DNA of 64,000 nt from Terrisporobacter glycolicus ATCC 14880 = DSM 1288 (GTDB lineage: Bacteria; Bacillota; Clostridia; Peptostreptococcales; Peptostreptococcaceae), in the NCBI RefSeq assembly GCF_036812735.1, contig NZ_CP117523.1, forward strand, positions 372,001 through 436,000, given 5' to 3'. Below the pieces are notes generated by a model, which had not been told where the DNA came from, did no database searches, and saw only the letters and a program-made list of their open reading frames with translations. The position numbers and the translations under genes were made by a program. Positions 29,001-39,323 of this stretch are shown here, in pieces. Numbering within the stretch: position 1 is the stretch's first letter; each line of letters starts with the position of its first letter.

Positions 29001-31163
29001 ATGACAGATAAATTAAGAGAATCATTACTAGGGCTAATTAGTGATAATCATTACAATCCTCTTAAAAAGGAAGAATTAGCGCTGATTTTTAATATACACC
29101 CAGCAGAAATGCCAATGTTCTATAACTTTTTAGATGAATTAGAAGAAGACGGTTATATAGTTAGAACAAAAAAAGGAAGAATCATGTCTCCAAATCAAAT
29201 GGGACTATTTGTAGGGAAATTTGTTTCTCACAGAAAAGGTTACGGATTTGTAGAGTCTGATGAAGAATTTAAACAAGATTTATTTATTCCTAAAGACGAT
29301 ATAAATGGGGCACTTCACAATGATAGAGTTATGGCAGAAGTTGTAACACCTGCTACAGATGACAGAAGAGCTGAAGGTAAAGTTATTAAAATAATAAAAA
29401 GAGAAGTAACTAGAGTAGTTGGTTTATTTCAAGAAAACAAGAGCTTTGGTTTTGTTGTGCCTGATGACAAGAAATTTAACCAAGATATATTTATACCAAA
29501 GAGAGTTTTCTCTGGGGCTAAAAATGACGACAAAGTAGTTTGTGAAATAACAGTTTGGCCACAAGAAAATAGAAAACCAGAAGGTAAAATAATAGAAGTA
29601 CTTGGTCAAAAAGGTGAAAGAGGAGTAGAAATTGACTCAATAATTAGAGCTCATGGACTTCCAGAAGAATTCCCTAAAAAAGTAATAGAGGAAGCTAATT
29701 ATGTGGCAGAGCAAGATTTAGGCGATGAAATAGCAAGAAGAGTTGATTTAAGAGATCTTAATATATTCACAATAGATGGCGAAGATGCGAAGGATTTAGA
29801 CGATGCTATTTCCATAGAAGTATTGCCAAATGGTAACTACAAATTGGGAGTACATATTGCCGATGTTACTAACTATGTAAAAGAAAAGAATAAGTTAGAC
29901 AAAGAAGCTTTAAAAAGAGCTACATCTGTTTACTTAGTAGATAAAGTAATACCGATGTTACCAAAACAATTATCCAATGGTGTTTGTTCACTAAATCCAT
30001 TTGAAGATAAGTTAACTTTATCTTGTTTTATGGAAATTGATAGTCATGGTAAAGTTGTTAATTCTGAAATTGCAGAAACAGTTATTAACTCAAAAGCAAG
30101 AATGACTTATACTGAAGTATCAGACATATTAGAAAAAGACGACGAAAAATTAAAGAAAACATTCGCTGCTCAAGTTGATGATTTTATAAAAGCTGAGAAA
30201 TTAGCTAGAATTTTAATGGAAAGAAGAAAAGTAAGAGGAGCAATAGACTTTGACTTCCCAGAAGCCAAAATAATATTAAATAGTGATGGTGAAGTTGTTG
30301 ATATAAAACACTATGAAAGAAGAATATCAAACAAAATGATAGAAGAATTTATGCTTGTTGCTAACGAAACTGTGGCAGAGCACTTCTATTGGTTACAGTT
30401 ACCTTTTGTTTATAGAATACATGAGACTCCATCAGCAGAAAAAATGGAAGATCTTAAGAAGTTTATAGCTACATTTGGATACACAATAAAGGGTGACTTG
30501 GAAAATGTTCATCCAAAAGAAATCCAAGGAATAGTGGAAAAAATAAAAGGTACTAAAGAAGAAGAATCTATAAGTACAATAGCCCTACGTTCTATGAAAC
30601 AAGCTAAATATTCACCACAATGTGTAGGTCACTTTGGACTGGCAGCAAAATACTACTGTCACTTTACTTCTCCAATCAGAAGATACCCAGACTTACAAAT
30701 TCATAGAATAATAAAAGAGCAGTTAAACAACAAAATTAATAATAAGAGACAAGAACAACTAACTCATATAGTTGAATATGCATCTACTCAATCATCAGAA
30801 AGAGAAAGAGCAGCAGAACTTGCTGAAAGAGATGTTCATGACTTCTACAAAGCATGCTATATGGCTGACAAAGTTGGCCAAGAATTTGATGGTACTGTAT
30901 CAAGTGTAACGTCATTTGGTATGTTTATAGAATTAGAAAATACAGTAGAAGGTCTTATAAGACTTGCTAATATGAGAGATGATTATTATATTTATAATCA
31001 AGAAACTTACACAATCATTGGAGAGAGAACTCACAAAACATTTAAGATTGGTGATGCTGTAAGAATAAAAGTTGATAATGTAAATGTGGATTTTAGAGAA
31101 ATAGATTTTGCACTTGTATCTAAGTTGGAAGAAAGTCATATTGAAGAAGATTTAGAATCATAG
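29001..31163 (+). CDS. rnr: Ribonuclease R
   Basis: RNase R is a 3'-5' exoribonuclease that degrades structured RNA and acts with SmpB-tmRNA on non-stop messages. The 720-residue protein has an N-terminal winged helix, two cold-shock domains (KGYGFVESDEEF; KSFGFVVPDDK), the catalytic RNB domain with the metal-binding aspartates in DGEDAKDLDDAIS near residue 265, and a C-terminal S1 domain from about residue 625. AGGAGGGA precedes the start. Its usual partner smpB is almost 29 kb away in this genome. Confidence 0.97.
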   Translation: MTDKLRESLLGLISDNHYNPLKKEELALIFNIHPAEMPMFYNFLDELEEDGYIVRTKKGRIMSPNQMGLFVGKFVSHRKGYGFVESDEEFKQDLFIPKDDINGALHNDRVMAEVVTPATDDRRAEGKVIKIIKREVTRVVGLFQENKSFGFVVPDDKKFNQDIFIPKRVFSGAKNDDKVVCEITVWPQENRKPEGKIIEVLGQKGERGVEIDSIIRAHGLPEEFPKKVIEEANYVAEQDLGDEIARRVDLRDLNIFTIDGEDAKDLDDAISIEVLPNGNYKLGVHIADVTNYVKEKNKLDKEALKRATSVYLVDKVIPMLPKQLSNGVCSLNPFEDKLTLSCFMEIDSHGKVVNSEIAETVINSKARMTYTEVSDILEKDDEKLKKTFAAQVDDFIKAEKLARILMERRKVRGAIDFDFPEAKIILNSDGEVVDIKHYERRISNKMIEEFMLVANETVAEHFYWLQLPFVYRIHETPSAEKMEDLKKFIATFGYTIKGDLENVHPKEIQGIVEKIKGTKEEESISTIALRSMKQAKYSPQCVGHFGLAAKYYCHFTSPIRRYPDLQIHRIIKEQLNNKINNKRQEQLTHIVEYASTQSSERERAAELAERDVHDFYKACYMADKVGQEFDGTVSSVTSFGMFIELENTVEGLIRLANMRDDYYIYNQETYTIIGERTHKTFKIGDAVRIKVDNVNVDFREIDFALVSKLEESHIEEDLES

Positions 31164-31197
31164 TAAGAAAATAAAAAATAAGAATATTTATAATAAG

Positions 31198-31236
31198 AAA
31201 GATATAGCTATTATTTTTAGCTGTATCTTTTTTTAT
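31198..31236 (+). terminator. Intrinsic terminator after rnr
   Basis: The 12-base arms 31198-31209 and 31219-31230 pair, with one G-T pair, and a run of Ts follows. The rest of the gap to 31474 is AT-rich. It holds an AATAATTT/AAATTATT inverted repeat (about 31359-31393) but no riboswitch that I recognise. Confidence 0.85.
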
Positions 31237-31473
31237 TGCAAGGATAAAAATCTAATTTTGGAGTATAGGCAAGGTAGTACTATCAGATTACTTCTTTGTG
31301 AGGGAAAAAGAGTATACTTATGGGATAATAAATATATCATACAATGAATATAGAGAATAATTTGTCAATTCATACAATATTGTAAATTATTTTTTTATAA
31401 GTTGAGAAAAGTTTATCTAAATTCATCCCATAGGTATTTCAAAGTTCCTATTAGGGAGTTCAGGGGGGAACAA

Positions 31474-34400
31474 ATGAAGAAAAGTAAATTATTAAAGAAA
31501 GTAGCTTCTATTTTTATGGTAGCGCTAATGGTTATTACTATGATTCCTCAATCAGTGTATGCATCTGAAGTATCAAAAGTTTTAGATGCATCAGATAAGA
31601 AGGTAGTAACTTACATTAATGATCAAGGAAAGGAGATTAAAGTTAATAATGGAGACACACTAAATATATCTACTACAGAGAATGGAACATTTACATGTGA
31701 TGGCTATAGCAGTGGCAGTAAAGATATTGAGTGGCGTACTTCATGGGAAGGTAGTAGTCAGGATAAACCAATCTGGATTGGATTATATAGTGGAGATATT
31801 TCCATTCGTCGTTCGGGAAAAGTTAATGCACAAGTTACAAAAGCAGATACAGGGGAAGTACTATGCGCATTTAATATTGTGGCAGAGGAGAAAAAGGTTG
31901 AAGACATAAAATTATACATTGATGATAAAGAGGTAACCAATGGTACATACACAGTTGCTGGACATCAGTGGAAAGAGATTAAGATAAAAGGAAAATATGC
32001 TGATGATGATAAATATGTAGATTTTTCTAACACTAATGGATTCTCAGTTACATCAGATAAGGATTTTATATCATGTAATAATAATAATATAGTTAGTTTT
32101 GCTTTTAATAAACCAGGAACAGGAGTTATTACTTTAGAAGGTTTTGGAAATAAGGCTTCGGTTAAAGTAACTTCAAGTTATGTACCTGTTGAGTCAGTAA
32201 AATTAAATCTTCGTCCAGAGGTGAAGATGCATCGCTTACAGTATTCTATGGGTTCAGATGATAACTATATTGGTATAGGTCAATCAGAATTAAGTAATGG
32301 CGTTACAATTACTCCTTCAAATAGTAGTAATTATACTGTAGAGTGGAAAGGAAACAACGATAAAGTAGCTTCTTATCATGATACACATAGTAATGGATTT
32401 ATTGGACACGATAGTGGAACTGTAACAATAACTGCATCTGTGGATGATAATGGAAGAAATATTTCTTCATCTTGTGATGTTGAATATGTTTTTGAGAAAC
32501 CTGTTGAGGGAATATCTATGAAGGATGATCAGAATACTTTAACAATAAAAGAAGAAGACAATATGGTATTGCCATTGGTATTTGAGCCAAATGGAGATCA
32601 AGAAGAAGATCAGCCATCGAAAACATCTATGAAATGGGAATTCAGTAAAAATGGTATAGTAGAGATTAAACATAGTAGAGGTCAGTATGACCGCTATGCA
32701 AGTAAGACATTTGTAATGAATGCTCTTGCTCAAGGTACAGTAGAAGTAACAGGAACACCTTTAGCAGCAAAAGATGGAGTAAAACCAGTGAAATTTACTG
32801 TAACAGTAGAAGAAGGTGATACACCACCTCCAAATACTGATAGATTAGTATCTCAGGGAACTTCTAGCTGTAAATCTTATTACTCTAGGTATTGGCAACA
32901 TGATACATGGAAATACACAGATGAATGGGACATAATAGCTCTTAAAAGGTCAGGTATTGGTCTTGGGAAGGATGAAGCAGGGGCTATAGACTCTTACAAA
33001 AGTAGTATTGCCTCTAAAATTGAAGACGGAACATTATCTAATAAAACAAAACCAACTACTTTAGCAAGAGTTGCACTTGCTTTAGAGAGTATTGGTGTTG
33101 ATGCTTCATCATTTGCAGGGTTCAATTTCTACGATGCGTTATTAAATAGTAACAAGATAAATACAGGAAGTAATGAATCAATATGGGCATTGATTGCTTT
33201 AGATGCAAAGAAAACTCCAGTTTCTGAAAAGGTTAAATACGATAGAGATAAGCTTATTGAAACTATTATTTCTTTCCAAACCAAGGATGGAGGGTTTAAT
33301 CTAAGTTCATCTGAAAATGGTGGGGACGTAGACTTAACGGCGATGGCAATACAGGCTCTTTCTAATTATCAAAATAAAAGTAATGCAAAGGAAGCTACAG
33401 AAAAAGCACTTACTTTCTTACGAGATAGTATGGAAAGTTCTTGTGACATGAATGGAACTAGTGAATCTATAGCTCAGACAATTATAGCTGTTTCTTCTCT
33501 TGAAAAAGATATTGCTGATAAAGAAAATGGATTTACAAAAGGAAAGAGTAAGAATATATTTGTGGCAATGGATAAGTATAGAGACTATAGAGGATTTAAA
33601 CATATGAAAGAAGATTCTGATACGAATCATATGTCAACTCAACAAGCGCTACTTGCATTTGCATCATATAATCGCATTAAAAATAATGAAAATACTTTAT
33701 ATGATATGACGGATATATCATCTGAAAATTATGAAGTTCCAGTTATCACTGTAACAGGTGTAGAAAATAATCAAGTAGTTGCAAAAAAAAATATTAAAGT
33801 ACAAATTAGTGCTTCTCATAAAAATGAGAATGTGGAAAATATTAAAGTATGGCTTAATGGAGAAAAAATAGAAGGTAAGGATGGAAATTATACACTTAGC
33901 CTTAAATCGGGAAATAATAGCATGAATATAAAAGCTATATCAAATAATGGAGCATCATCATATTTACAATGGAGCATAAAGTTTGCTACGTTAAATTATC
34001 AAAAGGAAATTAATAATAAAATTACAAAAATGAACTCATGGGCTAAAAGTATTATAAATGAAAATGATTATACATTTTCTGAAAATGAATTGATTATGAC
34101 TTATATGAGAACTGTAGGAAGTAGTTCAAAAATATCAAATAAAGTTTTAGAGAAGCTACAAGAACAAATTAAGTTCAAAAATGTAGATGAATGGACTAAT
34201 ACGATTATGGTACTTCATGCTATGGGAGTTGATGTTAGCAATGTTTACGGTGAAGATTTTTGGAAATATGGAAATTCATTTATAACTTCTCTTTCTCAAC
34301 AAGATAATGTTCAAATTTTAACTGCTATTAATTCAAAATCTGAACAAAATGTACCAAAAGAGATATCTAAAGAGAATCTACTTAACAAAATAGCAACTAA

Positions 34401-37236
34401 TTCAGATGGCGGATTTGGAATAAATGGTAAATCTAACGTATATGAAACAGGTTGTGCTGTGATTGCTCTTGCAAAAGAAGGTAATAGACAAGAAGAAGTT
34501 GAAAAAGCTATTGAATGGTTAGCAGAGAATCATACATCATCAGGAGGTTTTACTCAATTAGGATCTTATAGTGAGTTAAGTTCTACAGCAAAAGTTATGG
34601 AAGCACTTTGTGAAGTAGGAATTGATTTTACATTGGATGATAGATTTAATAATACTGAAAATATTTATACTAAATTAAAAATATTACTTGCAGAATCTGG
34701 AGAAGACCAAAATGAAGATGTATATAGGGCCTTAGCATCATATCAAAGATTATATAATGAAAAAGGATCTATTTATAGTATGGATGATGTAATTGCTCAA
34801 CCTGGTTTAACTACATCTAGAAAGAAAATGGAAGATACAGTAGTAAACTATTTACAAACTATAGATTTTAGTACATATAGCGAAGAGGCTACAGAAGCAG
34901 CTTATCTTTTGATACGCGGTAATGAGGCTACAAAAGCAGTATATAATTATTTAGATGTTCTTAAAGAAGCTATTAAATCAAATCAAGTAACTACTGCAAG
35001 AGAGTATTTCTTTGCAGGACTTTATCTAAAGGAGAATGGTGTAACTCTAACAGATGTAGATAGTACTAATATGCTTTCTAAACTTGATGATTTAGAATAT
35101 ACAACTACAGATAATTTTGGTAGTGTGAAGTCAAGGGCGACAATACCTATGTCTTATGCTCTTATGACCCTAAACTTGGAGCCAAATTATGAAACTAGCT
35201 TAAGAGAAGATTTAACATCAAAAATTGAAAGTAACCGAGTTCCACAATCTAGTTGGACAGGAAAAGGATTTTATTCATATTATAATGAATACTTTGCTCC
35301 TGTAAATCAAGAAGCTACAATAGTTGCAATGATGGCTTTAAAAAGCTCAGAGAAACTTACGGATATAAATTCTTTAATTGACTATTTGGGAGGTAAAGGA
35401 ACAGACGGTCACGATGAGAGACAGCTAGATGCAGGATACTGGGCTGACTACCGTAAGGATTCAAATAAGCTTGTAGGAAATTTAGTTACAACAGCAGATA
35501 TGGTTGTAGGTATTCCAATGTTCGAAGTAGATATACTTTCAGATGCAAGATTTAATAAAGATAACGGAAATGTGGAAGATGGAATAAGAGCATTTTATCG
35601 TGCAAGCGGATTTGCTGATACACCATATAATAATGAAGTAAATACAAAATCATCTATTGGAGGATATCGTGCTTTATTATCACTTCGTTTTGCAGAAAAT
35701 AATGCACCTAGTATTTATGATATAAATACCAAACGTGAGATAGATAAAACAACTTTAGAATCTAAAATAAAAGAAGCTGATACACTTAAAAAAGATGATT
35801 ATATAATAGAAACTTGGACAGTATTTGAGAAAGCTCTGGAAGAGGCAAAAATTATAGTAAAACAAGAGGTAGTAACTCAAAAGGAAATAAATTTAGCATT
35901 AGAATCACTTAGAAATGCTATGAATGGATTAGAAGAATATAATGAAATTAATGTTACTTTCCGTCTTATGGGAGATTGGAAACATGATGATAAAAATGAA
36001 CATACAGGATATGTAAACTGGATTAAGACACGTTCATATACAGTTTCAAAAGATGCTAAAGTATATGATATATTTGAAAAAGCTATGAAAGACTCAGGCC
36101 TTAAGAATACAGTTACAGACTCGAATTATGTATCTATGATTCAAGCACCAGAAGTTTTTGGTTCATATGTGCTTTCTCAAGGTGATAATGGAGTAAATAG
36201 TGCATGGCAATATATGATTAATGGAGAGTATTCAAAAGTAGGTTTAAATGAATGTAAACTTTCGGATGGTGATGTTATCGTCTTGAGATATGTTGATGAT
36301 TATACAAATGAATTAGATATGAATGAAGCATGGAAAAAAGTTGAAGATTTAGAACCTACAGAGGTTTTTGAAAAGATACGTGCTAGTGCTAAGATGGAAC
36401 TTAAGAAATATGTTGATATGGAAGATTATGAAAAGGAACAACAAAAATCTATTGAATCAATTTTAGATAAAGCTATGAAACAGTTAGACAAAGTAAAAGA
36501 TACTGTAGAAGTTAAGGAAATAGTAACTGAAGCTAAAAATGATTTAGATGAAATACCTACAAAAGCTGAAATAGAAGAAGAGGCACAAAAAGAGCTATTA
36601 CAAATTAAAGAAAAAGCAAAAGAAATTTTATCTTCATATAAAAATTTATCTCTATATGAAGATAAAGAAAAAGCGGAACTTAATAAAATTTTAGAAAAAG
36701 CATTTATTAGTATTGATGAAGCGAAGAGTAAATCAGAAGTTGAAAAAATAGTAACTAGCACTAAGGCAAAAATGGATGATATTGAAACAGCAGAAAAAAT
36801 AGCTATTGATAGAGTTATAGAAGCTATTAATAAAATAGAAAATCCAGTTACTATAGATCAAAAGCCTATAATTGAAGCTGCAAGAGAAAAATATAATGCT
36901 TTGACAAAGGATCAGAAAAAGCAAGTAACTAATTATGAAATATTAGTTAAGGCTGAAGAAGATTTAAATAAATTAGTGAATGATGACTCTAGTAACAATG
37001 GTTCTGAAGGAAATAAACCAGATGGGGATGATTCTAATAATAATGGTTCTGAAGATAATAAGCCAGATGGAGATGACTCTAATAATAATGAACATAATAA
37101 TTCTCAAGATGATGATGTTAAAACAGGAGATAACACTCAGATAGGGTTTATAGTATGTTCATTAATACTAGCAATAGGTGGAATCTATTTAGTAGAACTT
37201 GAAAGACGTAGGGGTAAAATTAAGTCTAATAAGTAA
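31474..37236 (+). CDS. Large cell-wall-anchored surface protein with terpenoid-cyclase-like repeats and a DUF4430 (transcobalamin-like) domain
   Basis: This 1920-residue secreted protein has a signal peptide (residues 1-31, ending SVYA). Bacterial Ig-like modules follow (about 35-450). Then come helical segments resembling alpha/alpha-toroid repeats of the prenyltransferase/terpenoid-cyclase fold (about 460-740, 845-1100 and 1120-1410), with an Ig-like module between the first two. A FIVAR-like segment (about 1416-1490), a DUF4430 domain (about 1491-1613, with SAWQYMINGEYSKVGLNECKL) and a charged coiled coil (about 1620-1836) lead to an Asn/Asp/Gly-rich linker. The end has a VKTGD sorting-type motif (1882-1886), a membrane helix and a basic tail. 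Toroid plus DUF4430 is the layout of transcobalamin and intrinsic factor, so small-molecule (corrinoid) binding is possible but unproven. ATG 31474 follows AGGGGGGA. Confidence 0.85.
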   Translation: MKKSKLLKKVASIFMVALMVITMIPQSVYASEVSKVLDASDKKVVTYINDQGKEIKVNNGDTLNISTTENGTFTCDGYSSGSKDIEWRTSWEGSSQDKPIWIGLYSGDISIRRSGKVNAQVTKADTGEVLCAFNIVAEEKKVEDIKLYIDDKEVTNGTYTVAGHQWKEIKIKGKYADDDKYVDFSNTNGFSVTSDKDFISCNNNNIVSFAFNKPGTGVITLEGFGNKASVKVTSSYVPVESVKLNLRPEVKMHRLQYSMGSDDNYIGIGQSELSNGVTITPSNSSNYTVEWKGNNDKVASYHDTHSNGFIGHDSGTVTITASVDDNGRNISSSCDVEYVFEKPVEGISMKDDQNTLTIKEEDNMVLPLVFEPNGDQEEDQPSKTSMKWEFSKNGIVEIKHSRGQYDRYASKTFVMNALAQGTVEVTGTPLAAKDGVKPVKFTVTVEEGDTPPPNTDRLVSQGTSSCKSYYSRYWQHDTWKYTDEWDIIALKRSGIGLGKDEAGAIDSYKSSIASKIEDGTLSNKTKPTTLARVALALESIGVDASSFAGFNFYDALLNSNKINTGSNESIWALIALDAKKTPVSEKVKYDRDKLIETIISFQTKDGGFNLSSSENGGDVDLTAMAIQALSNYQNKSNAKEATEKALTFLRDSMESSCDMNGTSESIAQTIIAVSSLEKDIADKENGFTKGKSKNIFVAMDKYRDYRGFKHMKEDSDTNHMSTQQALLAFASYNRIKNNENTLYDMTDISSENYEVPVITVTGVENNQVVAKKNIKVQISASHKNENVENIKVWLNGEKIEGKDGNYTLSLKSGNNSMNIKAISNNGASSYLQWSIKFATLNYQKEINNKITKMNSWAKSIINENDYTFSENELIMTYMRTVGSSSKISNKVLEKLQEQIKFKNVDEWTNTIMVLHAMGVDVSNVYGEDFWKYGNSFITSLSQQDNVQILTAINSKSEQNVPKEISKENLLNKIATNSDGGFGINGKSNVYETGCAVIALAKEGNRQEEVEKAIEWLAENHTSSGGFTQLGSYSELSSTAKVMEALCEVGIDFTLDDRFNNTENIYTKLKILLAESGEDQNEDVYRALASYQRLYNEKGSIYSMDDVIAQPGLTTSRKKMEDTVVNYLQTIDFSTYSEEATEAAYLLIRGNEATKAVYNYLDVLKEAIKSNQVTTAREYFFAGLYLKENGVTLTDVDSTNMLSKLDDLEYTTTDNFGSVKSRATIPMSYALMTLNLEPNYETSLREDLTSKIESNRVPQSSWTGKGFYSYYNEYFAPVNQEATIVAMMALKSSEKLTDINSLIDYLGGKGTDGHDERQLDAGYWADYRKDSNKLVGNLVTTADMVVGIPMFEVDILSDARFNKDNGNVEDGIRAFYRASGFADTPYNNEVNTKSSIGGYRALLSLRFAENNAPSIYDINTKREIDKTTLESKIKEADTLKKDDYIIETWTVFEKALEEAKIIVKQEVVTQKEINLALESLRNAMNGLEEYNEINVTFRLMGDWKHDDKNEHTGYVNWIKTRSYTVSKDAKVYDIFEKAMKDSGLKNTVTDSNYVSMIQAPEVFGSYVLSQGDNGVNSAWQYMINGEYSKVGLNECKLSDGDVIVLRYVDDYTNELDMNEAWKKVEDLEPTEVFEKIRASAKMELKKYVDMEDYEKEQQKSIESILDKAMKQLDKVKDTVEVKEIVTEAKNDLDEIPTKAEIEEEAQKELLQIKEKAKEILSSYKNLSLYEDKEKAELNKILEKAFISIDEAKSKSEVEKIVTSTKAKMDDIETAEKIAIDRVIEAINKIENPVTIDQKPIIEAAREKYNALTKDQKKQVTNYEILVKAEEDLNKLVNDDSSNNGSEGNKPDGDDSNNNGSEDNKPDGDDSNNNEHNNSQDDDVKTGDNTQIGFIVCSLILAIGGIYLVELERRRGKIKSNK

Positions 37237-37356
37237 TAAAAAATAAGTTTACTAGTAATTTATTAACTTTTAATTGTTAAGTTTGTAGAATTATGTATTA
37301 ATAATTTAAAATAAAATAGGGTTATTTAACCTTAATGTAACACATTTCGCAAAAGA

Positions 37357-37376
37357 TTAAGATACAATTATCTTAA
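37357..37376. promoter_or_regulatory. Perfect 8-4-8 inverted repeat upstream of 37415
   Basis: TTAAGATA and TATCTTAA flank CAAT, 38 bases before the start of an unrecognised gene. No T-run follows, so an operator is more likely than a terminator. The binding protein is unknown. Confidence 0.45.
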
Positions 37377-37414
37377 GATATTTCAAAATTAAAAATAATT
37401 GGAGTGTTGTTGTT

Positions 37415-37810
37415 ATGCTTAAGGTTATTAATTCTATTGGAAGTAATATTGAGACTAGTAATGGAAAAAGTATAAGTAGGTGTAATAAAACAGCAGGAGC
37501 AGAAAAGGTATATGAAAGAAAAGAGTATATTATTTTAAAGGTTAAAAAAGGCTACATAGTGTATAACACAAAAAAAGTATTTGAAAATGGTCATACCCAT
37601 CTTCAAAGTTTTGAAATGTCCAAGACGGTTATTGACAATAGTATAAGAAAGAAAAGACCAAAAACTAATAATATTTATTTAATAGAAAGTCATATTAGGG
37701 TCACTAATGACAGTAAATATAAGCAAATATTAGAAGAACTAATAAAAGCTAAAAAAGATAAAACTAAAGATAACAAATATCACAACAAAAGTTATTGCAA
37801 TGCTTGTTAA
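37415..37810 (+). CDS. Hypothetical protein, 131 residues
   Basis: I do not recognise this protein. It is basic, has no signal peptide or membrane helix, and ends with NKSYCNAC. The middle part (YIILKVKKGYIVYNTKKVFE) suggests small beta-strands, and the C-terminal third is lysine-rich and probably helical. The start is preceded by TTGGAGTG. It is monocistronic, with a perfect palindrome upstream and a strong terminator downstream, which supports a real gene. Its role is unknown. Confidence 0.65.
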   Translation: MLKVINSIGSNIETSNGKSISRCNKTAGAEKVYERKEYIILKVKKGYIVYNTKKVFENGHTHLQSFEMSKTVIDNSIRKKRPKTNNIYLIESHIRVTNDSKYKQILEELIKAKKDKTKDNKYHNKSYCNAC

Positions 37811-37820
37811 ATAAAAAAAG

Positions 37821-37854
37821 AACCATCTATGATTTTACATAGATGGTTTTTTTA
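37821..37854 (+). terminator. Intrinsic terminator after the 131-residue gene
   Basis: A perfect 11-bp stem (37821-37831 with 37838-37848) is followed by seven Ts and preceded by a run of As. Confidence 0.9.
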
Positions 37855-37963
37855 CATAATTTATATATAATTTAAATTTAAAATAAATATAGATAATATG
37901 GAAATATAGTCTATATTATTTTATTATGGTAATAGGGCTTTTGAAGAATAGAGGAGGGAGCAT

Positions 37964-39322
37964 ATGAGGGAAAAATACATAGACATAGTAAATGACATAA
38001 CATATTATTACAAGGAATCAGTAAATTTGTTATTTGAGGAAGAAAAGAGCAAGATAATTACAATTACCTTAGTAGATTTTGGACATATAAGAGTGTATTT
38101 AAGAAATGCAAGTAAAGAAAAAATTTATTATGATTCAGAAAACTATGAAGCCATAGAGAATGGTCCAGTTCAAATTAGAAAAATAGAAATAGGGTATTCA
38201 GTTGCATCAATAGGTGAGTACAATAATGAGCCAGTAGTATTTACATATGAGTGTGAAGAGGTAGATTTTGAATTAGATCTTTATAATTATAGTAATATAA
38301 AGATAAATAAAAAATATATTAAGCATGATTATAGAGTTAAGCTAGGAAACAAAATAGCACATAATTTGTTGATGAAGCATGCTACTTTAGGTTATGAATT
38401 TTTAAATGAAAAAGAAAAAAATATTTTGCCTGTGGCTATGTGGATATCTATTTTGGACTCGAGTCAAAAATTTATAGGTTTACCAGATTATAATAAGATT
38501 TTTGATTTATTTATACAATATAATGGAAAATATGAAAAAGAAGAGTTTTTACAAAAAGCTATACAGATAGAAAATGATTATGAAGATATAAAAGAAGTAA
38601 AAAAAGTATGCAAAATAATGAAGAATGGCCTTGATAATTTACAAGTGTCTTTAGATAAAAATGATTATTTGAAAATGGAAGAAAAGTTGATAAATCACTT
38701 ATCTTTTTGGAATAGTTTAGAACCAGTATATAAAGTATATACTGATTTCACTAACTACATGAAAGAAGCTTGTGAAAGTTTTGAGACTAACAATCTAAAT
38801 CAAAATATAGAAATAGAAAATTATATAAAAAATAAAGTCGGAAGTAAACTTGTTAAAGTTGGATTTGAAGAAGAATTTCCTTTTTACAGAATAAAAACAG
38901 AAGAGAAGATATATGTGCTAGAGTTTGATATTATTAATAATCAAAAAGTAAATATAAAAATACTTCAAGAGATACTTGATGAAAGTCCTGAATTAGTAGA
39001 ACTACTAAATATGATGGATTATAAATATTTGAAACCTGAAGATATAGATGGATGGGACGAAGAAATTTGCAAAACTAAAGAAGATATAGATGAAGAAGTA
39101 GAAATAATACTAGATTGTTTATTAGTCGATAAAACTCTATCTAAACAAAATGGTAAATTGGGAATAATAGGCGGAATAATTGTTGCTATAATCTCCTATT
39201 TATTATGGAAGCCATCTATTTTAATTTGTGGAATAATAGGAATTGTTACATGTATAATTTTAGTTGCTATTGAGAAATATGGAAGAATTTTCACAACGTT
39301 TTGGAATGAGGAGGACAAATAA
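37964..39322 (+). CDS. Hypothetical membrane-anchored protein, 452 residues
   Basis: I do not recognise the family. About 400 residues of acidic, soluble sequence with beta-rich N-terminal and helical central parts precede two closely spaced membrane segments near the C terminus (about residues 403-440). No signal peptide is visible, so the large domain probably stays in the cytoplasm. GAGGAGGGAG precedes ATG 37964. The next gene starts one base after the stop codon, so the two proteins are probably made together and may interact. Confidence 0.75.
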   Translation: MREKYIDIVNDITYYYKESVNLLFEEEKSKIITITLVDFGHIRVYLRNASKEKIYYDSENYEAIENGPVQIRKIEIGYSVASIGEYNNEPVVFTYECEEVDFELDLYNYSNIKINKKYIKHDYRVKLGNKIAHNLLMKHATLGYEFLNEKEKNILPVAMWISILDSSQKFIGLPDYNKIFDLFIQYNGKYEKEEFLQKAIQIENDYEDIKEVKKVCKIMKNGLDNLQVSLDKNDYLKMEEKLINHLSFWNSLEPVYKVYTDFTNYMKEACESFETNNLNQNIEIENYIKNKVGSKLVKVGFEEEFPFYRIKTEEKIYVLEFDIINNQKVNIKILQEILDESPELVELLNMMDYKYLKPEDIDGWDEEICKTKEDIDEEVEIILDCLLVDKTLSKQNGKLGIIGGIIVAIISYLLWKPSILICGIIGIVTCIILVAIEKYGRIFTTFWNEEDK

Positions 39323-39323
39323 G

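Noticed and set aside
31164-31473. B12 riboswitch upstream of the transcobalamin-like protein
   Set aside because: I found no B12-box-like GCCACTG or matching long structured leader, so no link to B12 control is claimed.
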